Part shown: positions 1-5,264 of the stretch, piece after piece | Position numbering within the stretch: position 1 is the stretch's first letter | Layout: each line of letters opens with the position of its first letter | Assembly (NCBI GenBank): GCA_016839655.1 | Contig: JAEOTW010000262.1 | Coordinates: forward strand, 1-6,357 | Reading direction: 5' to 3' | From: Promethearchaeota archaeon | GTDB taxonomy: Archaea > Asgardarchaeota > Lokiarchaeia > Sigynarchaeales > SOKP01 | DNA length: 6,357 bases | The notes under the pieces: model-generated | Seen by the model: the letters and a program-made list of their open reading frames with translations, nothing else | What the model was told of the DNA's origin: nothing | Database searches by the model: none | Made by a program: the position numbers and the translations under genes

Positions 1-403
1 AGCTATTTAATTGCTCAGCTATTCGATTTAATCCTGTCTCTTTATTCTCATTTTTATCCTTATAATTATAGGTACCGGGATGAATTACAATATAATCTAA
101 TTTTAATTGTTCTGCCTTTACCATTTCATCAAGCATAGCGTTATAAGATTTTGAAAGTTTTTCCTCATCAGAAGTGGCAAGATTGATTAGATAACTATTA
201 TGCGACATAATAGGCCAAATTGAATCTTTGAGCTCCATTTTCTTTTTCAAAAAACGGTCTATTTCATCTTGATCAAAAGGTTTCGACGCCCATCCTCGAA
301 CATTTCGAATGAAAACTTGAATGGTCTCACATCCAATTTGCTGTCCTCTCTCTAAAGCCATATATTTACCCCCACTGACACTCATATGTGCGCCTAATCT
401 CAT
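1..403 (-). CDS. nfo: Endonuclease IV (AP endonuclease), N-terminal part, cut by window edge
   Basis: Apurinic/apyrimidinic endonuclease of base excision repair. It cleaves the backbone 5' of abasic sites using a three-metal (zinc) centre in a TIM barrel. The reverse strand reads 134 codons from ATG at 403 to the window edge without a stop, so about the last half (family length about 280 aa) lies outside. The N-terminus MRLGAHMSVSGG is the standard opening strand of the family. Residues 66-75 (MSHNSYLINL) hold the conserved metal-ligand His (H68, matching E. coli His69), and IHPGT at 107-111 holds the next (H108, matching His109). FIRNVRGW at 31-38 matches the usual F-x-KN-x-R-x-W segment. 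The start is fixed by these conserved first residues. A TTG six codons upstream is in frame, but an in-frame TAG lies just beyond it. The gene is divergent from the membrane-protein gene at 552. Family assignment is near certain; activity is inferred. Confidence 0.95.
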   Translation of the reverse strand, partial: MRLGAHMSVSGGKYMALERGQQIGCETIQVFIRNVRGWASKPFDQDEIDRFLKKKMELKDSIWPIMSHNSYLINLATSDEEKLSKSYNAMLDEMVKAEQLKLDYIVIHPGTYNYKDKNENKETGLNRIAEQLNS

Positions 404-440
404 TTTATTTTTCGCCTTCAAGGTTTTGATCTATAAAATG

Positions 441-456
441 AAAATAAATTTTTAAG
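441..456 (-). promoter_or_regulatory. Possible TATA box for nfo
   Basis: On the reverse strand the A/T-only stretch TTAAAAATTTAT lies about 40-50 bp upstream of the nfo ATG, a spacing that would give a short leader of about 15-20 nt. The whole area is AT-rich, so this is a weak call based on position and composition only. Confidence 0.25.
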
Positions 457-489
457 CTTATATTTGATGAAAAATAGATAAAAGGCTTA

Positions 490-511
490 AACTATAAATT
501 CTTTATAATTG
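490..511 (+). promoter_or_regulatory. Possible TATA boxes for the membrane-protein gene
   Basis: Two A/T-rich candidates occur in tandem: ACTATAAATT (490-499) and CTTTATAATT (501-510). The second lies about 45 bp upstream of the ATG at 552. With the usual archaeal TATA-to-start distance of about 26 bp this predicts a leader of about 20 nt. No clear upstream BRE element separates the two, and the surrounding DNA is equally AT-rich. Confidence 0.3.
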
Positions 512-551
512 ATATTATTAATTCTTGATCTATACAATTAAAACTAAAGTC

Positions 552-1097
552 ATGTCAATAAAAGCTAAGGGAAGGGCAACTGTCCGCGTAATTGCATCAT
601 TAATGATCCTTTTCGGACTAATTTTATCTATTTTTCTTAATATAATCTTAGTCAATGACATAATTCGGAATTTAATAATCATCGTAATAATCATACCCTG
701 GTTCTTATTCTCTATCATGTTAAAATTAGAGTTAAATTTCTTTGTTAACAATACAAAAAAAGTTGCTATATATTTAACAATCTATTCTGTTTCTGTGGGT
801 TTCATATCAATAATTCTTAGCTGGTCAATCCTTGTCATTGTAATCATTATTACTTTTCTTAATTTATTATTGTTATTATGTTGGCATTTCTCATTATCTA
901 TTTACAAATTAAAGAAACTTATTTTCCTTGTTAGTGGCTTAGGATATATTATAGGTACATTTTGTATGAATCTACTGATTGTATCAACGATTGATGATAT
1001 TATTGTTTTTAATATATTTTTAATATTCTTAGGCTTGATTTTGATTTTAGCTATTGAATATCATTTGCGAAAAATTGGATATCTGAATTATATATAG
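552..1097 (+). CDS. Six-helix integral membrane protein, function unknown
   Basis: I do not recognise this 181-aa protein. It is very hydrophobic, with six likely membrane helices at about residues 12-34, 38-57, 71-89, 92-113, 122-144 and 150-168. Basic residues cluster at the N-terminus (K4, K6, R8, R12), in the 58-70 loop (K-L-E ... TKK), at 119-122 (KLKK) and at the C-terminus (HLRK). The opposite loops are short and carry acidic residues (VND, STIDD). This alternation obeys the positive-inside rule with both ends in the cytoplasm, which argues for a real protein rather than an AT-rich chance ORF. No catalytic or transporter motif is visible. The start is uncertain: an in-frame TTG at 525 would add nine residues (a 190-aa product), but ATG 552 gives the natural basic-then-helix opening. 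No Shine-Dalgarno sequence is visible. It is divergent from nfo and stands about 95 bp before the phosphorylase gene. Confidence 0.7.
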   Translation: MSIKAKGRATVRVIASLMILFGLILSIFLNIILVNDIIRNLIIIVIIIPWFLFSIMLKLELNFFVNNTKKVAIYLTIYSVSVGFISIILSWSILVIVIIITFLNLLLLLCWHFSLSIYKLKKLIFLVSGLGYIIGTFCMNLLIVSTIDDIIVFNIFLIFLGLILILAIEYHLRKIGYLNYI

Positions 1098-1132
1098 ATT
1101 AAGATAAATATACTCTATCGACCCATCTATCA

Positions 1133-1146
1133 TAATATTTATTAAT
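1133..1146 (+). promoter_or_regulatory. Possible TATA box for the phosphorylase gene
   Basis: The A/T stretch AATATTTATTAATT sits about 50 bp before the preferred TTG start at 1192. Initiation about 26 bp downstream (near 1164) would give a leader of nearly 30 nt that contains the ribosome binding site at 1177-1184. The call rests on position and composition only. Confidence 0.3.
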
Positions 1147-1176
1147 TTACCTATATTCAAAATTAATTTGAGAATT

Positions 1177-1184
1177 AAGGTGAT
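1177..1184 (+). promoter_or_regulatory. Shine-Dalgarno site that decides a TTG start
   Basis: AAGGTGAT contains seven consecutive bases (AGGTGAT) complementary to the conserved archaeal 16S rRNA 3' end (AUCACCUCC). It ends 7 nt before TTG 1192, which is good spacing, and therefore favours that TTG over the in-frame TTG at 1168 and GTG at 1180. It is the only strong Shine-Dalgarno match I see before a gene in this window. Confidence 0.6.
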
Positions 1185-1191
1185 TTCTAAG

Positions 1192-1980
1192 TTGAATAAT
1201 AAATATTGTATTAGTTCCGTAGATGTGTTAAAATCTGCTTTAGGTATAACAAATAAGACTAAAAAAGATTTTCAAGTTGGAGATTTTGTGATACTTTTAT
1301 TTTCTAAATTATTGCTGGATTATTTAACCAAGAAAGTTAATATGCAGTCTGAGGATTGGCTTGGACCATATCACCCATATGCATCGAATCCGATTCATAA
1401 TGGGACATATGATGGTATATCGATTTCTGTTTTAATGCCACCTATGGGAGCATCTCCTATTGCTTCTGTTGCTGAAGATTTAATAGAATGTGGAGCAAAA
1501 GTTATTTTATTAGTTTGCGGCGCGTGGGGAATTGCAAAAAATATTAATTTATTAGATTATCTTATTCCAACATATGCTATAGGCCCAGATGGAACTTCAA
1601 TTTATTATAATCGTCGACCTAATGAATTAACTGTATTAAATGAAGATGTGGTGAATATAATTAGAGATGAGACTGAAAAAAGGACAAGTCATTATTATAT
1701 AGGGAAAAATTATTCTGTGGAAGCTTTTTATAGAATTGAGACGAAGAAGGTTCTAGATTTACAAAATAAAGGATTTATTTCAATGGAGAATGGAGAATTA
1801 AATATTCTCGCTACAATATGTAATCAAAAACAAAATAAATTTGGAGCAATCTTTTATAACTATTACAATCCAACTGAAAAATGGACTGTTCCTTGGCTTA
1901 AAGACGAATATAAAAAATGTGTAGAACTTGAAGGAGAAATTGCTCTCGCAACTATTAAAAGAATAGCTAATAAAACCTAA
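1192..1980 (+). CDS. Nucleoside phosphorylase family protein (uridine/purine phosphorylase-like)
   Basis: Likely a cytosolic nucleoside phosphorylase of the PNP/UDP superfamily, which splits nucleosides with phosphate to free base and ribose-1-phosphate in salvage or catabolism. In the 262-aa form, residues 82-117 (MPPMGASPIASVAEDLIECGAKVILLVCGAWGI) match the family core: a Gly-rich loop, a helix with the 'eeLi..Gak' pattern, then a strand and GxxG turn. The 'dGTS.yY' segment follows at about 133-138. YSVEAFYRI (174-182) corresponds to the usual 'DsFYR' stretch. SMENGELNILA (197-207) corresponds to the ribose-binding E-M-E motif, with E199 as the likely key Glu. The Gly loop and the SMEN variant differ from classic uridine phosphorylases, so the substrate cannot be named. 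The start is TTG 1192, chosen from the Shine-Dalgarno site; TTG 1168 (270 aa) and GTG 1180 are alternatives. The gene appears to be transcribed alone. Confidence 0.85.
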   Translation: MNNKYCISSVDVLKSALGITNKTKKDFQVGDFVILLFSKLLLDYLTKKVNMQSEDWLGPYHPYASNPIHNGTYDGISISVLMPPMGASPIASVAEDLIECGAKVILLVCGAWGIAKNINLLDYLIPTYAIGPDGTSIYYNRRPNELTVLNEDVVNIIRDETEKRTSHYYIGKNYSVEAFYRIETKKVLDLQNKGFISMENGELNILATICNQKQNKFGAIFYNYYNPTEKWTVPWLKDEYKKCVELEGEIALATIKRIANKT

Positions 1981-1999
1981 ACTGATTAATAATTTCAAA

Positions 2000-2028
2000 A
2001 AAATATTTACAAATAAGTAAAATATTTT
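2000..2028 (+). repeat. Inverted repeat overlapping the acetyltransferase promoter
   Basis: The left arm AAAATATTTAC (2000-2010) and the right arm GTAAAATATTTT (2017-2028) pair over 11 bp with one bulged base around a 6-nt loop. The repeat starts 20 bp after the phosphorylase stop and runs into the presumed TATA box of the next gene. It could be a weak transcript-end hairpin or an operator. It contains only one G:C pair, so chance is possible. Confidence 0.4.
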
Positions 2029-2030
2029 AT
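2018..2030 (+). promoter_or_regulatory. Probable TATA box for the GNAT gene
   Basis: TAAAATATTTTAT is centred 30 bp upstream of the ATG at 2054. This is the spacing expected of an archaeal promoter giving a leaderless or nearly leaderless transcript, and it agrees with the absence of a Shine-Dalgarno site before that ATG. Confidence 0.45.
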
Positions 2031-2053
2031 TATGATTAAATATAAATGAATTA

Positions 2054-2677
2054 ATGACTCTTAAACTCATATCAGAAGATCAAATTGAAGTAGCAAGTAA
2101 GATTCTAGCACGTGCTTTTCAAAATGATCCTTTATTTCTACAATGTTTTCCAGATCCCATAACAAGGAAAAATAAAAGTGCCCTTCACTGTGAGTTTATG
2201 ATTTTAATTGGAATTGTGTCTGGTGAAGTATATATTACCTCAGATAATATTGAAGGTGCTGCTGTATGGCATCCTCATGGAATAAAAAACCGTTTAATAA
2301 ATAAATCTCCTAAAGAAATAATCAAAAGAATGCAAAGAGTAAGAAAAGAAGATATATCTGATCCTCATGTTTTTAAGACGGTGATGATCGTTGAAAAAAT
2401 TGCCAATTCAGTTCAAAATGAATTTGTAAATTTTCCACATTGGTATTTAAGTATTATTGGAGTAGATCTGAAATATCAAGGAATGGGATATGCCAGTAAG
2501 CTATTAAAAATGAAACTCGCTGAAATTGATAAGCAAAACTTACCGTGTTTTTTACACACTGAAAATGAAAAAAATCTTCAAATTTATGAGCATTTTGGCT
2601 TTGAAGTTATTAAAAAAGTAAAAATTCCTGATACTAACTTCTATTTCCATGGAATGATTCGGAAAGAGATGAAATAA
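2054..2677 (+). CDS. GNAT family N-acetyltransferase
   Basis: Cytosolic acetyl-CoA-dependent acyltransferase of the GCN5-related (GNAT) fold, 207 aa. The acetyl-CoA pyrophosphate loop (motif A) is seen at residues 133-150: SIIGVDLKYQGMGYASKL, with Q142-G143-M144-G145-Y146-A147 as the Q/R-x-x-G-x-G/A signature. Motif B is at about 166-183: FLHTENEKNLQIYEHFGFEV, with the usual N-x-x-x-Y-E-x-x-GF pattern. The upstream region (HWYLSIIGVD) and the 'glpc.L.T.n' segment resemble the subgroup that acetylates small molecules and includes antibiotic and polyamine acetyltransferases. The acceptor cannot be read from sequence. The N-terminal 60 residues hold the expected alpha1-alpha2 region. ATG 2054 is the start; there is no Shine-Dalgarno site, but a TATA-like box stands 30 bp upstream. 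The stop is 2 bp from the AOR stop on the other strand. Confidence 0.88.
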   Translation: MTLKLISEDQIEVASKILARAFQNDPLFLQCFPDPITRKNKSALHCEFMILIGIVSGEVYITSDNIEGAAVWHPHGIKNRLINKSPKEIIKRMQRVRKEDISDPHVFKTVMIVEKIANSVQNEFVNFPHWYLSIIGVDLKYQGMGYASKLLKMKLAEIDKQNLPCFLHTENEKNLQIYEHFGFEVIKKVKIPDTNFYFHGMIRKEMK

Positions 2678-2679
2678 AT

Positions 2680-4410
2680 TTAAAAATTATGTTCATCTAA
2701 TTTTTTCCAAAAACTACTTAAACTCTCTTTATTAAACGTAAATTTTAATCCTGTTGGATCTGACGATTCTTCTTTGAAAAAATGTGGAACATCATTCATT
2801 TCTTGAGTAAATCCTGCCTTTTCATTAAATTCAAGTTCTGTCCTTAAGATATTAATTCCAATTTTAATTACATCATCTCGAGTTAATATTAATCCATACA
2901 TCGCATTAAGCGCATTTGCAACGATCTCCATATTCTCATAGCTCGGTCCAATGAAATAGCAACACCCAACGGAGTCTAATACAGCTGTATATACTTGTAA
3001 TTCAAAAGATAAGTCAAGTTTTTGCTTATTATCTATTAGTTCTCCATAATCTTTATGTTGATTTGCCACTCTCCCAGCTATAGCTGCACCGCTTGTATGA
3101 TCCGCACCCATGGGGGATGTCGCGAATGTTACGCCCATAGCTTTAAATACTCTCGGATCATAGGCAGAAATTCCTTGTCCTTTAACATGCGGAACACGAT
3201 CTGCCTTTAATATTTTACCAATATTTTTTACACCGTTCCCATATAAGACCCCTAATTCAGTATTATTTCTAATTTCTTTATCCAAAATCCTTAAGACTTT
3301 ATCAGCATCTCCCCAAGATATTTTCTCTGTATCCATGGCTACTCCAATGGTTCCCCCAAATTCAATAGTATCAATACCCACATCATCGCAGAAGTGGTCA
3401 ATTTGAGCCAGTTTATCGATATCATTAATCATTAGATTTGAACCATTGAGTGCCATTGTTTCATATTCTAAACTAGAGGTGACATGGTTTCCAGATTCAT
3501 CTACAACGAGATTTGAGCACTTTATTACGCATGTAGGGGAACAGGCTAACATCTTTTTCCCTCCTCGTGAGGTCACAATTTCATGGAGCATTTCTCCTGA
3601 GATTTTATCGATATTTGAATAGGAACCCATTCTAAAATTCTTTGTGGGTAGTCCTCCATAACTACTCATCCCCTTCATCATCATAGCAGTCCCAAACATC
3701 GAAAATTTCTGTTTAGAATTTGCTAACGATTGCGCAAAAGGTTTTGAAACCTTTCGAAATTGACTCAAATCTTGAATATTAACTTTTGAGATTTTAGATG
3801 GTACAATTACGATTGCTTTAACCTTTTTTGAGCCCATCACCGCTCCTAAACCTCCTCTCGCAGCATGCCGGGAAGGATAGCCTTCGAGGTCGTTTGCGGC
3901 AACCGTGGATGCTCTCATAATGAATTCTCCGGCAGAGCCAATAGAATAAACACCTATTTTCTTTCCATACCTTTCTTGTAATTTTTCATGAAGTTCATAA
4001 TTTCCTAAGCCCTTATATTCTTCACAATTTACTAAGGTGATTCCATCATCATTAATAAGAACAAGGCTGAGAGAGGCTGATTGATGTTCAAAAATTATTG
4101 CTCTTATTCCATATCGAGCTAGCATCATAGCACCACGTCCGCCAACATTTGCTTCCTTTATACCATTAGTTAAAGGACTTTTCGCACCGACGGATGTCCG
4201 AGCTGAATTAGGAAAGGGACTTCCTGCTAAAAGACCATTAGCAATAATCAGTTTATTTTCTGGTCCGAGTGGATCACATTGCGGGGGAACCTCATCATGA
4301 ACAATTTGAGAGGTTAATCCTCGTGAACCGAGTAAATATAATTTAGAATCCTTCTCAATGGGTTCAATTTGAACATTTTTTGATTTTAAATCAATTCTTA
4401 CTATATTCAT
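2680..4410 (-). CDS. Tungstopterin aldehyde:ferredoxin oxidoreductase family enzyme (AOR)
   Basis: Cytosolic tungsten-bispterin enzyme expected to oxidise an aldehyde to the acid while reducing ferredoxin. The protein has 576 aa, near the family's usual 600, and is intact. The N-terminal domain (about 1-205) carries NIVRIDL at the start, ARTSVGAKSPLTNGIKEANVGG at 70-91, IGSAGE at 157-162 and RGGLGAVMGSKKVKAI at 185-200, all standard AOR_N blocks. In the C-terminal part C290, C294 and C298 form a 4Fe-4S motif, with C484 as the fourth ligand. Both pterin-contacting D-x-x-G-x-(C/D) motifs are present: D342-DVGID-347 and D479-SVGCC-484. EYE at 315-317 and H438 (GADH) match the conserved Glu and His near tungsten in the Pyrococcus enzyme. 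The spacing C-x3-C-x3-C differs from the C-x2-C-x3-C of Pyrococcus AOR. The aldehyde is unknown. No ferredoxin or ThiS/MoaD-like gene lies nearby. Upstream is a same-strand nitroreductase, 78 bp away. Confidence 0.95.
   Translation of the reverse strand: MNIVRIDLKSKNVQIEPIEKDSKLYLLGSRGLTSQIVHDEVPPQCDPLGPENKLIIANGLLAGSPFPNSARTSVGAKSPLTNGIKEANVGGRGAMMLARYGIRAIIFEHQSASLSLVLINDDGITLVNCEEYKGLGNYELHEKLQERYGKKIGVYSIGSAGEFIMRASTVAANDLEGYPSRHAARGGLGAVMGSKKVKAIVIVPSKISKVNIQDLSQFRKVSKPFAQSLANSKQKFSMFGTAMMMKGMSSYGGLPTKNFRMGSYSNIDKISGEMLHEIVTSRGGKKMLACSPTCVIKCSNLVVDESGNHVTSSLEYETMALNGSNLMINDIDKLAQIDHFCDDVGIDTIEFGGTIGVAMDTEKISWGDADKVLRILDKEIRNNTELGVLYGNGVKNIGKILKADRVPHVKGQGISAYDPRVFKAMGVTFATSPMGADHTSGAAIAGRVANQHKDYGELIDNKQKLDLSFELQVYTAVLDSVGCCYFIGPSYENMEIVANALNAMYGLILTRDDVIKIGINILRTELEFNEKAGFTQEMNDVPHFFKEESSDPTGLKFTFNKESLSSFWKKLDEHNF
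2699..2707 (+). terminator. Possible T-run terminator for the GNAT gene
   Basis: A run of six T (2701-2706) lies 24 bp past the acetyltransferase stop, inside the 3' end of the opposing AOR gene. Archaeal RNA polymerase commonly terminates at T-runs without a hairpin. No better signal occurs in the 2-bp gap between the genes. Confidence 0.35.
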
Positions 4411-4433
4411 AAATAAGGTATTGAATGGATTTA

Positions 4434-4449
4434 TTTGATTTTTATCAAA
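4434..4449. repeat. Perfect 16-bp palindrome upstream of AOR
   Basis: TTTGAT-TTTT-ATCAAA is a perfect 6-bp inverted repeat with a 4-nt spacer, lying 24-39 bp upstream of the AOR ATG. This position overlaps the expected TATA or start region, so it could be an operator or a leader hairpin. No second copy was noticed in the window. Confidence 0.4.
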
Positions 4450-4463
4450 AAAATTCGAGAGAG

Positions 4464-4474
4464 GTTATAAAAAA
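4464..4474 (-). promoter_or_regulatory. Possible TATA box for AOR
   Basis: On the reverse strand TTTTTTATAAC lies about 55-64 bp before the AOR ATG. Initiation about 26 bp downstream would start near 4441, inside the palindrome, giving a leader of about 30 nt. It overlaps the T-run that may end the nitroreductase transcript, so the assignment is tentative. Confidence 0.25.
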
Positions 4475-4482
4475 AGAAAAAA
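4469..4482 (-). terminator. T-run terminator after the nitroreductase gene
   Basis: Read on the reverse strand, six T, one C and seven T begin 6 nt after the nitroreductase stop. Such paired T-runs are typical intrinsic archaeal terminators. This suggests that the nitroreductase and AOR are at least partly separate transcription units. Confidence 0.5.
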
Positions 4483-4488
4483 TTCCAA

Positions 4489-5004
4489 TTAAAATTTATC
4501 ATAATGAATAATTTGCTCTAAAGGAACCCTATTTCTTACCTCTCCTTTCGGTTTGGCAGTATAACCTAAAGGAGTCAACCCTAAAATATGATATCTCCTA
4601 GGAATTTCTAGGATCTTTTTAATTTTTGTCTCATCAAAATAGCCAATCCAACAAGTAGCAAGACCTTCTGCAGTAGCAGCTAAGATTAGGTGTTCAAAAC
4701 AGATGCCAAAATCTACTGGATAATATTTTTCTCCACTATTGTTAATACCTGATTTAGATTCTGGTATTATTCCCACAATAAAGATAGGAGCATTAACAAA
4801 CTTTTCAGTTTGTCCAATTGCCTCCCACACTGCTTTTACTAACTCTGGATTCTTCACAATCACATATTCCATGCCTTGCCTATTTCCCCAAGTAGGAGCT
4901 ATACGAGCAGCGTTGATGATGCGCTCTATTTGATTATCGGAAGGTATTTCAGTGGTATAAAAGCGATGGCTTCTCCGATTTTTAATAACTTCGTAAAAAT
5001 CCAT
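4489..5004 (-). CDS. Nitroreductase family FMN oxidoreductase
   Basis: FMN-dependent NAD(P)H oxidoreductase of the nitroreductase fold, 171 aa, normally an obligate homodimer in the cytosol; physiological substrates in this family vary widely. The FMN phosphate-binding R10-R11-S12-x-R14 near the N-terminus is canonical. APTWGNRQ (36-43) is the usual 'APS..N.Q' isoalloxazine/ribityl contact. YYPVDFGICFEHLILAATAEGLATCWIGYFDE (94-125) is the central helix and second FMN region. LTPLGYTAKPK (143-153) is the typical C-terminal 'l.lGYp...p' block. The length is that of the short, single-domain members without ferredoxin or other fusions. It lies upstream of AOR on the same strand, a functional hint only. 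The start ATG 5004 gives the family N-terminus directly. There is no Shine-Dalgarno site, and a TATA-like box about 23 bp upstream implies a leaderless message. Confidence 0.92.
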   Translation of the reverse strand: MDFYEVIKNRRSHRFYTTEIPSDNQIERIINAARIAPTWGNRQGMEYVIVKNPELVKAVWEAIGQTEKFVNAPIFIVGIIPESKSGINNSGEKYYPVDFGICFEHLILAATAEGLATCWIGYFDETKIKKILEIPRRYHILGLTPLGYTAKPKGEVRNRVPLEQIIHYDKF

Positions 5005-5022
5005 AATTTATCTTACTTTTTT

Positions 5023-5032
5023 CTATATTTTG
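5023..5032 (-). promoter_or_regulatory. Probable TATA box for the nitroreductase gene
   Basis: CAAAATATAG on the reverse strand is centred about 23 bp upstream of ATG 5004. This close spacing predicts transcription starting at or within a few nt of the ATG, consistent with a leaderless transcript and no ribosome binding site. Confidence 0.4.
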
Positions 5033-5145
5033 TCTAGTTTTATTAATTAAATTTTTGTTAGCTTTAATAATATATTGAACAAAATCCCATTAAATTCCCA
5101 AAAATCTTCAATATTATTGTAAAAATTTTAAATTTGAGACAAAGA

Positions 5146-5154
5146 TTTATAAAT
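5146..5154 (+). promoter_or_regulatory. Strong TATA box upstream of the TFB gene
   Basis: TTTATAAAT is a near-ideal archaeal TATA box, preceded by a purine-rich stretch (GACAAAGA, 5138-5145) suited to a BRE. Initiation about 26 bp downstream, near 5175, would leave a leader of about 90 nt before the TFB ATG. It is the best TATA match in the 260-bp region between the nitroreductase and TFB. Confidence 0.5.
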
Positions 5155-5211
5155 GTGGTTTGGATAATATATTCTTATTAAAAGTCTAATAAAGTCTTCT
5201 TTTTCATACAA

Positions 5212-5223
5212 ACTTTTATAATG
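5212..5223 (+). promoter_or_regulatory. Second possible TATA box for the TFB gene
   Basis: ACTTTTATAATG is centred about 48 bp before the TFB ATG and would give a leader of about 20 nt. Together with the stronger box at 5146 it suggests either two promoters or that only one of the two is real. Confidence 0.3.
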
Positions 5224-5264
5224 TGAAGATATGACTATCTACAGCACTGTATTTGGGATATAAA

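Noticed and set aside
530..751. 73-codon reverse-strand ORF inside the membrane-protein gene
   Set aside because: It lies wholly opposite a better-supported gene and has no recognisable domain; it is a shadow of repeated hydrophobic codons.
1798..2070. 90-codon reverse-strand ORF across the phosphorylase 3' end and spacer
   Set aside because: Its Phe/Ile/Ser-rich, low-complexity translation is typical of antisense AT-rich DNA, and it overlaps a conserved family gene.
4739..4933. 64-codon plus-strand ORF inside the nitroreductase gene
   Set aside because: It is antisense to conserved FMN-binding segments and has no domain of its own.
2680..5004. A confident nitroreductase-AOR operon
   Set aside because: The genes share a strand, but the 78-bp gap contains paired T-runs typical of termination and a separate promoter-like region, so co-transcription is not claimed.
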